Part shown: positions 53,932 to 63,092 of the stretch, piece by piece
How positions within the stretch are numbered: the stretch's first letter is position 1
Layout of the letters: the number at the start of each line of letters is the position of its first letter
NCBI RefSeq assembly: GCF_900106755.1
Contig: NZ_FNNN01000002.1
Location: 1-64,000, forward strand
Origin: Bacteroides faecis MAJ27
GTDB taxonomy: Bacteria > Bacteroidota > Bacteroidia > Bacteroidales > Bacteroidaceae
Direction of reading: 5' to 3'
DNA length: 64,000 nt
Notes under the pieces: model-generated
Databases searched by the model: none
What the model was told of the DNA's origin: nothing
What the model saw: only the letters and a program-made list of their open reading frames with translations
Made by a program: the position numbers and the translations under genes

Positions 53932-54436
53932 AACGTAATAACTTACCGATGCGTTTTTGTTCTGATAATTCGGGAATCCACACTGTGCAATCCTTGATTT
54001 TATCAGGTGATGTGTGGCGAATTTTAGTCTGTTGGGCAGCGGCACTTAATTGCTGTTTTACGAGTGCAGAGGATATAAGATAAAAAGCAAAGTTCTTGTC
54101 TAACAAGTCCTCTTTGCAAACAATCTTTGCCACATCTTGACTTTGGATATATTTACCACTTTCGGGAATAATGGCAGTAGAACCAAGCAATCCTATTGCT
54201 TGTTCGGTCAAAGGAGTGATAATATCTCCCTCCTCCATTAGAAATTCAGATCTAAAGTCACCAACATAATAAAGATTGTCTTTGGACTTATTCTCCTTAA
54301 AGCAGTTATTTTGATAGTCAAAGTTACCACAAGTCAGGCGAATATACTCCCCCTCAGTGGCGTAAAACTCGCCACTGAGACTTGCTCCTCTTGTAACATT
54401 GAGGATTTCTCCCAATTTATATCTTGTCAATTTCAT
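53834..54436 (-). CDS. hsdS: HsdS N-terminal half (first target-recognition domain), now truncated
   Basis: The 200-residue product has the first target-recognition domain (about 1-155) and the central conserved region IGKLLRSIDSKIERNRQINQNL (about 160-184). It then reads into the inverted repeat and ends 17 codons later in antisense of the other cassette. After inversion the same frame would run through the 53187-53884 segment and give a protein of about 446 residues, the normal HsdS length. It overlaps the upstream gene by 4 bp. In the present orientation the specificity subunit is probably off or acts as a half-subunit. Confidence 0.75.
   Translation of the reverse strand: MKLTRYKLGEILNVTRGASLSGEFYATEGEYIRLTCGNFDYQNNCFKENKSKDNLYYVGDFRSEFLMEEGDIITPLTEQAIGLLGSTAIIPESGKYIQSQDVAKIVCKEDLLDKNFAFYLISSALVKQQLSAAAQQTKIRHTSPDKIKDCTVWIPELSEQKRIGKLLRSIDSKIERNRQINQNLPILDRSSEAVEVHHAA
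53885..53900. repeat. Right inverted repeat of the putative invertible hsdS segment
   Basis: TAAATTCTGATTTATC, reverse complement of the copy at 53187-53202. Confidence 0.8.
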
Positions 54437-54735
54437 TGCAATCTATTTTGGCTTTTAAGATACACTTTGATTTGTTCTTCAAGAGATTTCAAAATAAGTT
54501 CTCGTCTATTCTTTTCCATTTCTTTCTGTTCCGTAGTGGCATAACGGTTTTCTTCTACATCCTTTTTATGAAGAGCAATTATGTATTCAATCCCATCATG
54601 CAAATCCTTTTCTGATATAACCTGATTTTTTGCTCCAAATAAATCATCAAGAGCAATATTTGTCAATTGTGCACAACTACCTGATTTTAGGAGCATAGTA
54701 GTTATATATTCATTTACTTTATCGTAATCAATCAT
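54433..54735 (-). CDS. Small acidic helical protein upstream of hsdS
   Basis: The 100-residue protein is helical and charged (QVISEKDLHDGIEYIIALHKKDVEEN). No family is recognised. It starts 30 bp after the RhuM stop and its 3' end overlaps the hsdS start by 4 bp, so the three form one transcription unit. Confidence 0.55.
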   Translation of the reverse strand: MIDYDKVNEYITTMLLKSGSCAQLTNIALDDLFGAKNQVISEKDLHDGIEYIIALHKKDVEENRYATTEQKEMEKNRRELILKSLEEQIKVYLKSQNRLQ

Positions 54736-54765
54736 TCAAATAAATATTATATTCGTATACTATAA

Positions 54766-55755
54766 CTACTCATTCAACATTCCCCTAACTTGTTTATCGA
54801 AGTCAGAGTCTATCCGTTGGGTTTTATTAAAAATATCGTACTCGCTTTCCGCTTTTGCCTTAGCCTGTGATGCGGAGACACGCCCTTTGTCCGGCAATAT
54901 CTGATATTTGCGGAAAGTCAGGAACTCATTGACACTGGCTGCAAATTGCTCCATATTAAACGTGTTCTCACGCTCTATAAGATCTTCAATATAATCGAAA
55001 TATCCAGTTACCGCACGTTCTAGCCGACGGATTTCATTTTCCTGTAAATAGTTCTTGGCTATTGACACATCAGATTTCAAGATGCGTCCGTCAGGTGCAT
55101 TCTTCCATGTGGTCAAACCCATGTGTTCTTGGGTATGGTCTGCCTTAGTGTATATGATTTCAGCAGCCGTTTGCCCGGTAATGGCATAGTGAAAACGGTT
55201 CTGTATCATGGCATAGAAATCATGTGTTGTAGGCGAGTTCTTGTCATAGTCGATACTGCATTCTGCGTATATATCGGTAATCTGTTGCCAGATGCGTCTT
55301 TCACTGGTACGGATAGAACGTACCCTTTCAAGCAATTCACGGAAATAATCTTTTCCGAATACAGCTGTTCCTTGCTTTAAGCGTTCATCATCAAGTGCAA
55401 ATCCTTTCTTGATATACTCATTGAGAATCTTGGTAGCCCATTGACGAAAGCGAGTGGCTTGAAGCGAATTTACACGATAGCCAACTGAGATAACAGCATC
55501 AAGATTGTAAAATTGCGTATTATATATTTTGCCATCTTCGGCAGTATGTGCAAATTTTGCACATACTGAATCCTGCTGTAACTCTGATGACTCGAATATA
55601 TTTTTGAGATGCTTGGAAACGACAGTTCTATCCACGCCAAAAAGTTGAGCCATCGCCTTTTGGGTACACCAAAGTGTTTCATCTCTGATGATTACTTGCA
55701 CCTTCCCGTCTTCATCAGGAAGATTGTATAATATGAATTGAATCTCGTCTTTCAT
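54766..55755 (-). CDS. rhuM: RhuM-family protein
   Basis: From Met 55755 (an alternative start at 55767) the product is 329 residues. The family's FGVDRTVVSKHLKNIF DNA-binding segment (about 38-53) and ISVGYRVNSLQATRFRQWAT (about 87-106) are present. RhuM proteins are frequent next to hsdS in type I restriction loci, but their role is not established. Gene order RhuM, small protein, hsdS supports a type I accessory locus lacking hsdM/hsdR. Confidence 0.8.
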   Translation of the reverse strand: MKDEIQFILYNLPDEDGKVQVIIRDETLWCTQKAMAQLFGVDRTVVSKHLKNIFESSELQQDSVCAKFAHTAEDGKIYNTQFYNLDAVISVGYRVNSLQATRFRQWATKILNEYIKKGFALDDERLKQGTAVFGKDYFRELLERVRSIRTSERRIWQQITDIYAECSIDYDKNSPTTHDFYAMIQNRFHYAITGQTAAEIIYTKADHTQEHMGLTTWKNAPDGRILKSDVSIAKNYLQENEIRRLERAVTGYFDYIEDLIERENTFNMEQFAASVNEFLTFRKYQILPDKGRVSASQAKAKAESEYDIFNKTQRIDSDFDKQVRGMLNE

Positions 55756-55931
55756 GTATAAAATCAAATATCATTCATGACATTTAGAAGTTCTGTTTTC
55801 CTGCTATCGGATATTTCTAATGGAGGAAAAACAGCAAGACTCATTGTAAGATATGCAATCTTTTTCCCCTTTGTTGTTTAAATTTATATATCAATTCATG
55901 GAATATTGTTTTAGAATCTTCTGCCATATAA

Positions 55932-57539
55932 CTATTTCTTTTCTTTCCAATACTGAACAACTTCAAACAAATCTCCTTTTTGCAACTCTTTAATGTTAGA
56001 TACGCATTGTCCGTTATCTAATTTTTCAAGATTTCGCATAGTCCGAGATCCATCCTTTTCACTCAGACCTAAGAATTTGTTTATTGCTTTTGTATTATTA
56101 AGGTCGTTTATCGGTAAAAGGAATGCTGTTTCACATTCTTGTGAGAAATCAAAATTGCCTTGATTATACTCCGATATGCCTTGAGAGAGAAGAACTATAG
56201 AAACTCCATATGAACGAATTTTTCTGAGTAAAACTTCCAAAATTTCCAAAGACTTCTTTTCCCGGAATAAATCATGAGCTTCATCAATCATTAACACATA
56301 ACGCATGCTTCTGTTGCCATCAATGACTTCAGTACCACCCATATTTGTGAATACATTGAAGATGTAATTGATGATAAGAAAGATTGATGTAAATCGAATA
56401 GTACTATCCAATTCACCTGATAATGAAAAGTAATAATTGTTGTTTAGAAAGATACTTGGGTCGTTGACTTTTGAAGCGAAGAGTTCATACTCACTCAAAC
56501 GCTCCATAATCTCTGTAAGAGTGTCACGGTTATCACCTACTGATTCTATCACTAAATCGTAAATTTCCTTTAACGAAGGGTGTTTTCCATCTTTATGTTG
56601 AACAAATGCTTCTTTCGTAGCATCTTTTAGTGCTTGCTGTTGTTTCTTGCCTATATTGGAGTATTTAGCAATAATATCAACGAATTTATTTATACCTACA
56701 AGTTTGTTCTTTTCATTAACATTATCAATGAATGAAACTGGATTCAATGGAAATGGTGTATGAGGCGCATTTATACATTCCGTATGAGTTTCTGTAAAGA
56801 AATCACTCATTTTATTTCTGTCATCTTCACTTAGTCCCTTAAAATCAAGAAACAGGAAATTGACTTGACCTTGCGTCTGTGTATATAATTGACGAAGAAA
56901 TTCAAGTGCAAATTGGGTCTTACCAGAACCAGATTTTCCTGCTACGGCAATGTGTTGATTGTTGTAGCGAGTAGAATCGTTGAAGCAACAATATATATCC
57001 TCTCTTGTTACGATATTATATCCCACTTTGATTTTAATAGGACCAGAAAACACACTTTTTGTGATGTGTTGATTTCTATTTTCAACGCAATCGAATCTTT
57101 CGGGAGTATCTTCAATCATATCAATTCCCTTTCTGAAATATTCAGTTAAGAAATCGAAGAAAGTATATTGTGGATTATTTTCAAACAGATAATTTATCTT
57201 TTCTAATCCATGATCAATGTGCTGTTTTATATACTTGGGGATAAGCTCATCATTTTTAGTTATTCCATATGCCTGACAAATTAAGGCAATATAGAAATCT
57301 CTATACTGTCCATCAAATAGGATATGGTCCTTGTATTCTTTTCCTTGTGAATCGTATGCAGAAAATTCCTGTTGAGTAAAGCGTTTACCTGTAGACAAAG
57401 AATAGCCTAATGCAATACGAGCTATCACATTTTCTTTTGTACCCCCAGTAAGTTTTTTTGTTAATTGGGTTACAATGGCTTGGTTTTCGCCAGATGTTTT
57501 GATGTTAATTTGCATATCCGCTATTGTTATATTCTTCAA
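55932..57539 (-). CDS. dndE: DndE fused to a HerA/FtsK-like ATPase
   Basis: The 535-residue protein has an N-terminal DndE-like domain (about 1-120; LTKKLTGGTKENVIARIALGYSLS) followed by an ATPase with Walker A AGKSGSGKT near 198 and Walker B VLMIDEAHDLF near 415. DndE binds nicked DNA in the Dnd DNA-phosphorothioation pathway and is usually a separate protein of about 110-130 residues, so the fusion is unusual. The start overlaps dndD by 35 bp. It is the last gene of the dnd operon here. Confidence 0.7.
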   Translation of the reverse strand: MKNITIADMQINIKTSGENQAIVTQLTKKLTGGTKENVIARIALGYSLSTGKRFTQQEFSAYDSQGKEYKDHILFDGQYRDFYIALICQAYGITKNDELIPKYIKQHIDHGLEKINYLFENNPQYTFFDFLTEYFRKGIDMIEDTPERFDCVENRNQHITKSVFSGPIKIKVGYNIVTREDIYCCFNDSTRYNNQHIAVAGKSGSGKTQFALEFLRQLYTQTQGQVNFLFLDFKGLSEDDRNKMSDFFTETHTECINAPHTPFPLNPVSFIDNVNEKNKLVGINKFVDIIAKYSNIGKKQQQALKDATKEAFVQHKDGKHPSLKEIYDLVIESVGDNRDTLTEIMERLSEYELFASKVNDPSIFLNNNYYFSLSGELDSTIRFTSIFLIINYIFNVFTNMGGTEVIDGNRSMRYVLMIDEAHDLFREKKSLEILEVLLRKIRSYGVSIVLLSQGISEYNQGNFDFSQECETAFLLPINDLNNTKAINKFLGLSEKDGSRTMRNLEKLDNGQCVSNIKELQKGDLFEVVQYWKEKK

Positions 57540-59619
57540 AAAGATTTTCTGGTTTCACTTCAACAAAGTGCGAACCATCTTTTTCATTGTTTATCAAATA
57601 GGATTTATTTACGATTGGCTGAATATATTGATATTCTTCTTCCGTCAATTCTTTTTTAAGAAGAGGAAATAAAATCACTTGTTTTGAAACATTTGGATAG
57701 AACTTCGTGAGTACATTCTTTGTATGTTGCGGGTCAAATTTCTGCATTGGGCTATCTATGAAAACAGGAAACTCAATTTCTGTTTCATCAACCAAAGCAC
57801 TTAATAGTGCAGATGCAAACATCTGACGTTCCCCCATGGAAAGAATGCTATTATCAATTTTCTTATCATCATATCCAAATAGGCAAATGTCAACATCATC
57901 ACCATTGCCATTGATGTCAACAATTACCTTTTTAACAAGATTGGTCTTGTGCAAATATGATTGAAGTTTTACTTCCAGTTTCTTCGCAAGTGCCTTTTTC
58001 TTTTCTTCCTTAAAACGAATAAGGAATTTTTGTATTGTATTGATTAGGCGCGCAGCTTCATTGTCAACTGCACGGTTCTGATCTGAAACATTTATTTTTT
58101 TAGAGAGAATCTCCTTTTGCTTTTTATGAGCAATCACTTGTTCTTTAAGTGACTCTATTTCACCTTGTCTTTTCCCGATTTCTACACCGATGGAATCTAT
58201 CTGACGATCGATATTTTCTTTTCGGGTTCTCAAATCCTGAACATAATCACTCTCTGCTTTTTTCTCAGCCTCTCGAATATTCTTTTCGATTGTGTATAAT
58301 TCAGATTTGGCTTTGGTATATTTATTAATTAAATTCTCAAAAGAAGATTTACTATCTTTGATTTTCGCAATAAGATGCATAAACTCTTCAATCTGTCCCT
58401 GACTAAAATCATGCAATGTACTGAAGTGTTCAAACTTACTTTCATCAGAAACATTATAAAAATGCTTTTTGATGAGTTGCCTGATTTGAAGTTCATAGAA
58501 ATCTCTGGTCTTTATATCAATTGAGAAATGGAGATCCTTCTTTGCTTCTTCAATATCGCCGAGTATGACATCAGTTTTATCATTAACTCCTTCCAGTTGA
58601 AGTTTATTCTGTTTATACGCTTTTTCTGTTTCTAATTGTGTTACAAGTTCAGACATGATACCTCCTGCCAAACCAAATGGAATAAGGCTGTATAAATCTT
58701 TGAGGCTGTCATCTGCTTCCCTTAGTACTATGTCAAGTTCCGCCTTCCTACTATTTAATTTCTGCAATTCGTCTACAGACATAGTATCGCCTTCACGAAT
58801 CAATTTTGATTGAAGTTCGGCTGAATTATGACGTTTAAAAACTCTGTCTTCTTCCAGATTACTAATTTCCTCAGTCAACCTATCAATTTCACCCTCTTTG
58901 AAATCAATATCTGCGATTAGTCCATTAAACTCGCGTTTCTCCTGAGGTTTAGCAGATGACTTTCTATAGTCATCCTGGATTCTGACCAATTCATTTTTTA
59001 GATCTTCATATTTTTGTATGCCAAGAACTTGAGAATATGCAAGACTTAAATCCTTTCGTTGTTCTGGAGTATTTATTTGAGCAAATGAAACTATTTTTTC
59101 TGCATCAAAGAAAAAGAATTTTGCAATCTCTATTGGAAGTATGTAATCCCGAATAAATATTTCCTCTTCTTTTGCAATTTCCTCTTTTGATCCCGTGAAC
59201 AAATCGTTTTTCCGGCCATCAATCAGAATTTCTAACTCGTCATCATAATTCGTTGCACTATCATAGGAACGAACAATTGTTATCTCGGTGCAAGGCGTAT
59301 CTGGAATTTCTACATCCGTAAATGTAACGGACACAGAGAATCGAGTTTCGCCTTCTTTCTGTGCAGCAAAGTTGAGACTATTACCAATGTATTTACTATA
59401 ACCTCCTTTTTCGTCAATTTCTTTACGGTATAGTTCATCAACTTTTCCCATATTCTTACCATATAGGCACCAAACTAATGACATGAGAAAAGTTGTTTTG
59501 CCAAAACCATTATTACCACTGACGATAATCAGATTCCTATTCCCATCGGGAAAAAGTTCAATCTTATTCTTCCCTTTATAAATTCGGAAATTATTAAGTT
59601 CTATTTCGCGTATCGTCAT
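57505..59619 (-). CDS. dndD: DndD, SMC-like ATPase of the phosphorothioation system
   Basis: The 704-residue protein has Walker A GNNGFGKTT at about 34-42, a long coiled coil (about 190-560, with a central LARK-rich arm), the ABC signature LSMGERQ near 610 and Walker B FPVFIDSP near 632. This is the DndD/SMC layout. DndD provides ATPase activity for DNA modification. Its start overlaps the dndC stop by 4 bp. Confidence 0.85.
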   Translation of the reverse strand: MTIREIELNNFRIYKGKNKIELFPDGNRNLIIVSGNNGFGKTTFLMSLVWCLYGKNMGKVDELYRKEIDEKGGYSKYIGNSLNFAAQKEGETRFSVSVTFTDVEIPDTPCTEITIVRSYDSATNYDDELEILIDGRKNDLFTGSKEEIAKEEEIFIRDYILPIEIAKFFFFDAEKIVSFAQINTPEQRKDLSLAYSQVLGIQKYEDLKNELVRIQDDYRKSSAKPQEKREFNGLIADIDFKEGEIDRLTEEISNLEEDRVFKRHNSAELQSKLIREGDTMSVDELQKLNSRKAELDIVLREADDSLKDLYSLIPFGLAGGIMSELVTQLETEKAYKQNKLQLEGVNDKTDVILGDIEEAKKDLHFSIDIKTRDFYELQIRQLIKKHFYNVSDESKFEHFSTLHDFSQGQIEEFMHLIAKIKDSKSSFENLINKYTKAKSELYTIEKNIREAEKKAESDYVQDLRTRKENIDRQIDSIGVEIGKRQGEIESLKEQVIAHKKQKEILSKKINVSDQNRAVDNEAARLINTIQKFLIRFKEEKKKALAKKLEVKLQSYLHKTNLVKKVIVDINGNGDDVDICLFGYDDKKIDNSILSMGERQMFASALLSALVDETEIEFPVFIDSPMQKFDPQHTKNVLTKFYPNVSKQVILFPLLKKELTEEEYQYIQPIVNKSYLINNEKDGSHFVEVKPENLFEEYNNSGYAN

Positions 59620-60956
59620 GATTTCTTTTTGTTTACAAATTCCTCTAAACGAGACTCAATTTCTGTTTTCAAGCCACGGCGTCGTTGCATAAGTGACTTG
59701 CTTTTCTGAAGCATAAGAAGTTGCTCTATTAATTCACCTTCTTCAAGGTTCTCTTGGCAAATTTCTTTCATCAAATCTGCTTCCAATTTGTTTTTTATCT
59801 TGCCCTCTTCCATATTTAATGAGGAATTATAGATTTTGTTATATATTTCTGATACTTGATGTGCAAAGTTAAAATCTCGGTACCAATTCACTTGAATTGC
59901 AATCAATTCTTGATCTGTAATGAGTTTTATTTCAGGATTATATTGTTGCAATTCATGTTGAACATTTAACAGCCCTTCCAACATTTCCGCTCTATATGTG
60001 AAAGTGTAGGGTCCCATATCGTTCACGGCTCTTCTCCCATCCCGTCGCAACGGGAACCGATTCTCAATGATATTCCGTTCTTGATCCAGTTTTAACCTAA
60101 AATCATAAAGCGGTTGCATCCATTCTCGCCCATTTTTTATAAGCGAACGCATGGACTTATCATCCTTCACAACAGTACAAGTCCAACAACCGAAACGACT
60201 TTGACCACAAGAACCATGACTTTTGTCTGTTACAACAGTTGGACATTCGTAATCGTCCGCACTCGCATCAACATAAATGTTAAACAGAATTTTGTTATCA
60301 AATCCCCAAGGAGATGGAATGGTATTTATTATGTACCAGACTTCTTCTAACATCAATTCTTTGATTGGTGCATAGACATATGTATTTGCCAACAGAGTAT
60401 GATTGGTAAGTCGCTTGCCATGAATTTCATGTTTCTTGATGGAACGAGCGCGAGTTGCACTTTCAGCCTTTCTTGTTCCTATTAAAATTATAGCTTCCCC
60501 ACACTCGTCAACTTGTTCAATTATGAAACGAGCAGTAGGTTTAATTTTCATTTTCTCTGTACACCATCTAAATGCTGTGTTCGGGACAGGATAACCTTTC
60601 CCGATAACATTCACCCAAAATGAATCTTCCAATCGAGGCGTAGTCTTCCGGACAAAAATAGGCAAATCTTCTTCTCTCGCTTTTTTTTCTATCTGTTCAA
60701 GAACTTGATCAACATACGATGCAATTATAGGATTTTCAACCATTGTATCATTACATACTACATATATTGGTCTACGAAGTTGAAACGGTCCTGGTAATTC
60801 TTTTAATTTTTCGAGTGCTATCCATACAAGCATTAATAATACTGTTGAATCTTTTCCTCCACTGAATCCTATAATCCATGGTCGGGTAGACTCATCAGCA
60901 TACGCATACTGGTCAAGAATTTCATCTATTATATATTCAATACGTTTATTTCTCAT
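59616..60956 (-). CDS. dndC: DndC, PAPS-reductase-like sulfurtransferase of DNA phosphorothioation
   Basis: The 446-residue protein has the PP-loop GFSGGKDST (about 29-37), the GTRKAESATRARSI motif near 160, and a CGQSRFGCWTCTVV Cys cluster near 260 that holds a 4Fe-4S cluster in DndC. It activates the DNA phosphate for sulfur insertion. No DndA cysteine desulfurase is present; a host IscS-like enzyme must provide sulfur. No DndB regulator or DndFGH restriction genes are in the element. Confidence 0.88.
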   Translation of the reverse strand: MRNKRIEYIIDEILDQYAYADESTRPWIIGFSGGKDSTVLLMLVWIALEKLKELPGPFQLRRPIYVVCNDTMVENPIIASYVDQVLEQIEKKAREEDLPIFVRKTTPRLEDSFWVNVIGKGYPVPNTAFRWCTEKMKIKPTARFIIEQVDECGEAIILIGTRKAESATRARSIKKHEIHGKRLTNHTLLANTYVYAPIKELMLEEVWYIINTIPSPWGFDNKILFNIYVDASADDYECPTVVTDKSHGSCGQSRFGCWTCTVVKDDKSMRSLIKNGREWMQPLYDFRLKLDQERNIIENRFPLRRDGRRAVNDMGPYTFTYRAEMLEGLLNVQHELQQYNPEIKLITDQELIAIQVNWYRDFNFAHQVSEIYNKIYNSSLNMEEGKIKNKLEADLMKEICQENLEEGELIEQLLMLQKSKSLMQRRRGLKTEIESRLEEFVNKKKS

Positions 60957-60968
60957 TTCAGGCTTTTA

Positions 60969-61208
60969 TTACAAATCGGATGCTTGATTTATTTGCTGAG
61001 AATCTATGAATTTTTTATTCACTAAATCACCCAATTCTACATCTAATAGATGTGATATTTTAACTAAGGTTTCAAGGTCTGGTTGAGAACTATTCGTGCA
61101 CCATTTTGAAACTGTAGATGGATTGACATTTAGTTGCTCACATAGCCATTTATTCGTTCTCTTCTTCTCTGCCAAGACAACCTTCAAACGATTTATATCA
61201 GTTTCCAT
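60969..61208 (-). CDS. XRE-like HTH regulator of the dnd operon
   Basis: From ATG 61208 the product is 79 residues (a start at 61256 would cover the promoter). RTNKWLCEQLNVNPSTVSKWCT and QPDLETLVKISHLLDVEL form an XRE HTH. It is the first gene, 12 bp ahead of dndC. A perfect palindrome between its promoter boxes is a likely operator, so it would be autoregulated. Confidence 0.75.
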   Translation of the reverse strand: METDINRLKVVLAEKKRTNKWLCEQLNVNPSTVSKWCTNSSQPDLETLVKISHLLDVELGDLVNKKFIDSQQINQASDL

Positions 61209-61233
61209 ATAAATGAAATTTGTTATTTGACCG

Positions 61234-61264
61234 CAAATATAGTGAATAACATTCACTCAACAAA
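61234..61264 (-). promoter_or_regulatory. Dnd-operon promoter with embedded operator
   Basis: On the minus strand TTTG (61264-61261), a 19-bp spacer, and TATATTTG (61241-61234) match both Bacteroides promoter elements. AGTGAATAACATTCACT (61241-61257), a 7+3+7 palindrome, fills the spacer. Confidence 0.8.
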
Positions 61265-61542
61265 GTAAAAACGATTGGCTTTTCAATAAATCAAATCTTT
61301 CTTCGCACTTGAATCAAAGGATTATAGCATTTCCTTTTGAAAGGCTTATTTCAATAGATGAGGTTCACAAAATGACAGATGAGCATTATGCACAAAAACA
61401 CAAACAACCAAAACACGATTGAATACTCACCTATCATATATTATCGCCTTTCAGTTATTCGAAAATTTCGAATAACTGAAATACCCCCAATGCATCATAA
61501 AAGCTACAAGGAATATCCATAGCATTATGTATTTTTATCGTT
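61265..61542. other. Intergenic region between dnd promoter and hipT
   Basis: 278 bp with a perfect palindrome near 61449-61482 (TTTCAGTTATTCGAA / TTCGAATAACTGAAA), probably the transcription stop after hipT. No gene is seen. Confidence 0.5.
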
Positions 61543-62484
61543 TTATAGCCTTTGTGCAAGCCTAGCAAACCGTTTCTTCAACAATTCGCCATACTTTCCT
61601 TTTAATTCATCACTTAAGAAAGAGTTTTGAATGACAGTTTCAAACTTAGGCAATAGTTTGATATACTTATTTATCAGTCGTTCTACAATCACATTCTCTA
61701 TACCCAATGTAGCAGCTGACCTAATAAAATCCTCTCTTTGAAGCTTTTTCTTCCGACCATTCAAGGTCAATGCCAATTCTTCATCATCCTTGGGATTAAC
61801 GATAACCGCATTTAGCAAATCGTAAGCAGGAGTCAAACGTATTTTATCCGCTGCCTCATACAAAGAGAAGTTTTTCAAGTGCATATCGTTGTTACCTGTC
61901 AGCCAAGAGAAAAGTACCAACTCGAAGAAATTGGTAACATCCATTTTGGGCAAAGACGAGTATTTCAAAACAGCCTTACCGATACGTTCATAACTGCTCT
62001 TGTATTTATGCTCCGTTTGCCTTTCCGTCAATTGGCACATATCCTCCATTGCTGTCTTCTCTCCGGCAGAAGTTCTGTCAATCCGACGGGTAAGATAGCA
62101 CAGCGAATCATCCGCCATTCGCATCAGCGTGTGAGGAACCACCTCAATACGTGCCACCTCTGCAAGGTGCATGGTTAAATCCTCGACCTCCGGCATCATT
62201 TCATATTGTGATGTCTGAGGTTTACAGATATAACCGCCCCATAGCCCGACAATAGTCAATCGCTTGCTACCCTCATGCTCATTCAGATGCAAAGATAATT
62301 TCGGCTGGACACCTGTCAAAGAGGTTTGGTCTTGAATGATTTGTAGAGCAAGCTGGTCTAATTGCTCCATCGTATAATCAAGAACAGGCAATGTCGTTGT
62401 ACCGAAGAATTTCTTTATACAAGCCTGATGCATATCCTTTTCCCCCTTCAGGAGCGGACGATAACAATACAAACAATTACACAT
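61543..62484 (-). CDS. hipT: HipT-like Ser/Thr kinase toxin (HipA C-terminal)
   Basis: The 313-residue kinase has the HipA motifs SLTGVQPKLSL near 56, GG-YICKP, YLTRRID near 130, the catalytic NDMHLKNFSL near 198 and LTPAYDLLN near 215. The N-terminus has Cys2, Cys4, Cys7 and Cys22, a small zinc-knuckle-like group. HipA-type toxins phosphorylate tRNA synthetases. The HipA N-terminal subdomain is in a separate gene, hipS, overlapping by 8 bp. This split matches the HipBST type. Confidence 0.8.
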   Translation of the reverse strand: MCNCLYCYRPLLKGEKDMHQACIKKFFGTTTLPVLDYTMEQLDQLALQIIQDQTSLTGVQPKLSLHLNEHEGSKRLTIVGLWGGYICKPQTSQYEMMPEVEDLTMHLAEVARIEVVPHTLMRMADDSLCYLTRRIDRTSAGEKTAMEDMCQLTERQTEHKYKSSYERIGKAVLKYSSLPKMDVTNFFELVLFSWLTGNNDMHLKNFSLYEAADKIRLTPAYDLLNAVIVNPKDDEELALTLNGRKKKLQREDFIRSAATLGIENVIVERLINKYIKLLPKFETVIQNSFLSDELKGKYGELLKKRFARLAQRL

Positions 62485-62815
62485 GGTTCACCTCCTTTTC
62501 TTCCATAGGAACAACGCTTACCGCTCCGATGCAATCTTTACAACAGGTCAACAACAATGACATTCGGTCAAGAATACTGATGTCAGTATTCCGCAATGCA
62601 ACATCCAGCAGCCATCCTTCAGGTATCAAACCATCGAAGAACGGAAACAGCACAGGACTTGTGTATGCATCTGCTTGTAAAGGCAATGTCAGGCTAACAG
62701 CCTTTGCCGTTTCCGAAGAGAGATATTCCGGCAAATAACGGAACTCATATCCTGCATCGTTTTCTGTCAAAATCCCAGCCAACTGGTCTTTATAAAATAT
62801 ACGGGCTTGCCTCAT
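62477..62815 (-). CDS. hipS: HipS-like protein (HipA N-terminal subdomain)
   Basis: The 112-residue protein has the HipA N-subdomain-1 pattern: FYKDQLAGILTENDAGYEFRYLPEYL, then PVLFPFFDGLIPEGWLLD. In HipBST systems HipS acts as the antitoxin. It overlaps both neighbours by a few bp (hipB by 4, hipT by 8), so all three are coupled. Confidence 0.8.
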   Translation of the reverse strand: MRQARIFYKDQLAGILTENDAGYEFRYLPEYLSSETAKAVSLTLPLQADAYTSPVLFPFFDGLIPEGWLLDVALRNTDISILDRMSLLLTCCKDCIGAVSVVPMEEKEVNHV

Positions 62816-63018
62816 TGATTATTATTTTTCTGAATAGCAACCATTTCATAATTGAAGAAATCAAGAAGCTGATTTACCTTATCGAGGCGCAGCGTTTCCT
62901 TTCCTTGTTCAAGGTCCCGCACAAAGCGCAATCCTACTCCCGACTTCAACGAAAGTTCCTCTTGCGTCAGGTTATACTGCTTTCGCAACATCTTGACCGT
63001 AGTAGAGAGATTATTCAT
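62812..63018 (-). CDS. hipB: HipB-like HTH protein
   Basis: The 68-residue XRE protein has a full HTH: LRKQYNLTQEELSLKSGVGLRFVRDLEQGK. HipB proteins bind operators and the kinase. It is the first gene of the module. The promoter has TAACTTTG on the minus strand near 63050 and an ATTATACC/GGTATAAT palindrome at 63071-63092. Confidence 0.8.
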   Translation of the reverse strand: MNNLSTTVKMLRKQYNLTQEELSLKSGVGLRFVRDLEQGKETLRLDKVNQLLDFFNYEMVAIQKNNNQ

Positions 63019-63070
63019 AAGCGTTCAACTTTATACCTTTTCGGGTGCAAAGTTAATACAAACATTTCAC

Positions 63071-63092
63071 ATTATACCACAAGGGGTATAAT
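63071..63092. promoter_or_regulatory. HipB operator candidate
   Basis: ATTATACC and GGTATAAT form an inverted repeat upstream of hipB, with another GGTATAAT half-site near 63126. Confidence 0.6.
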
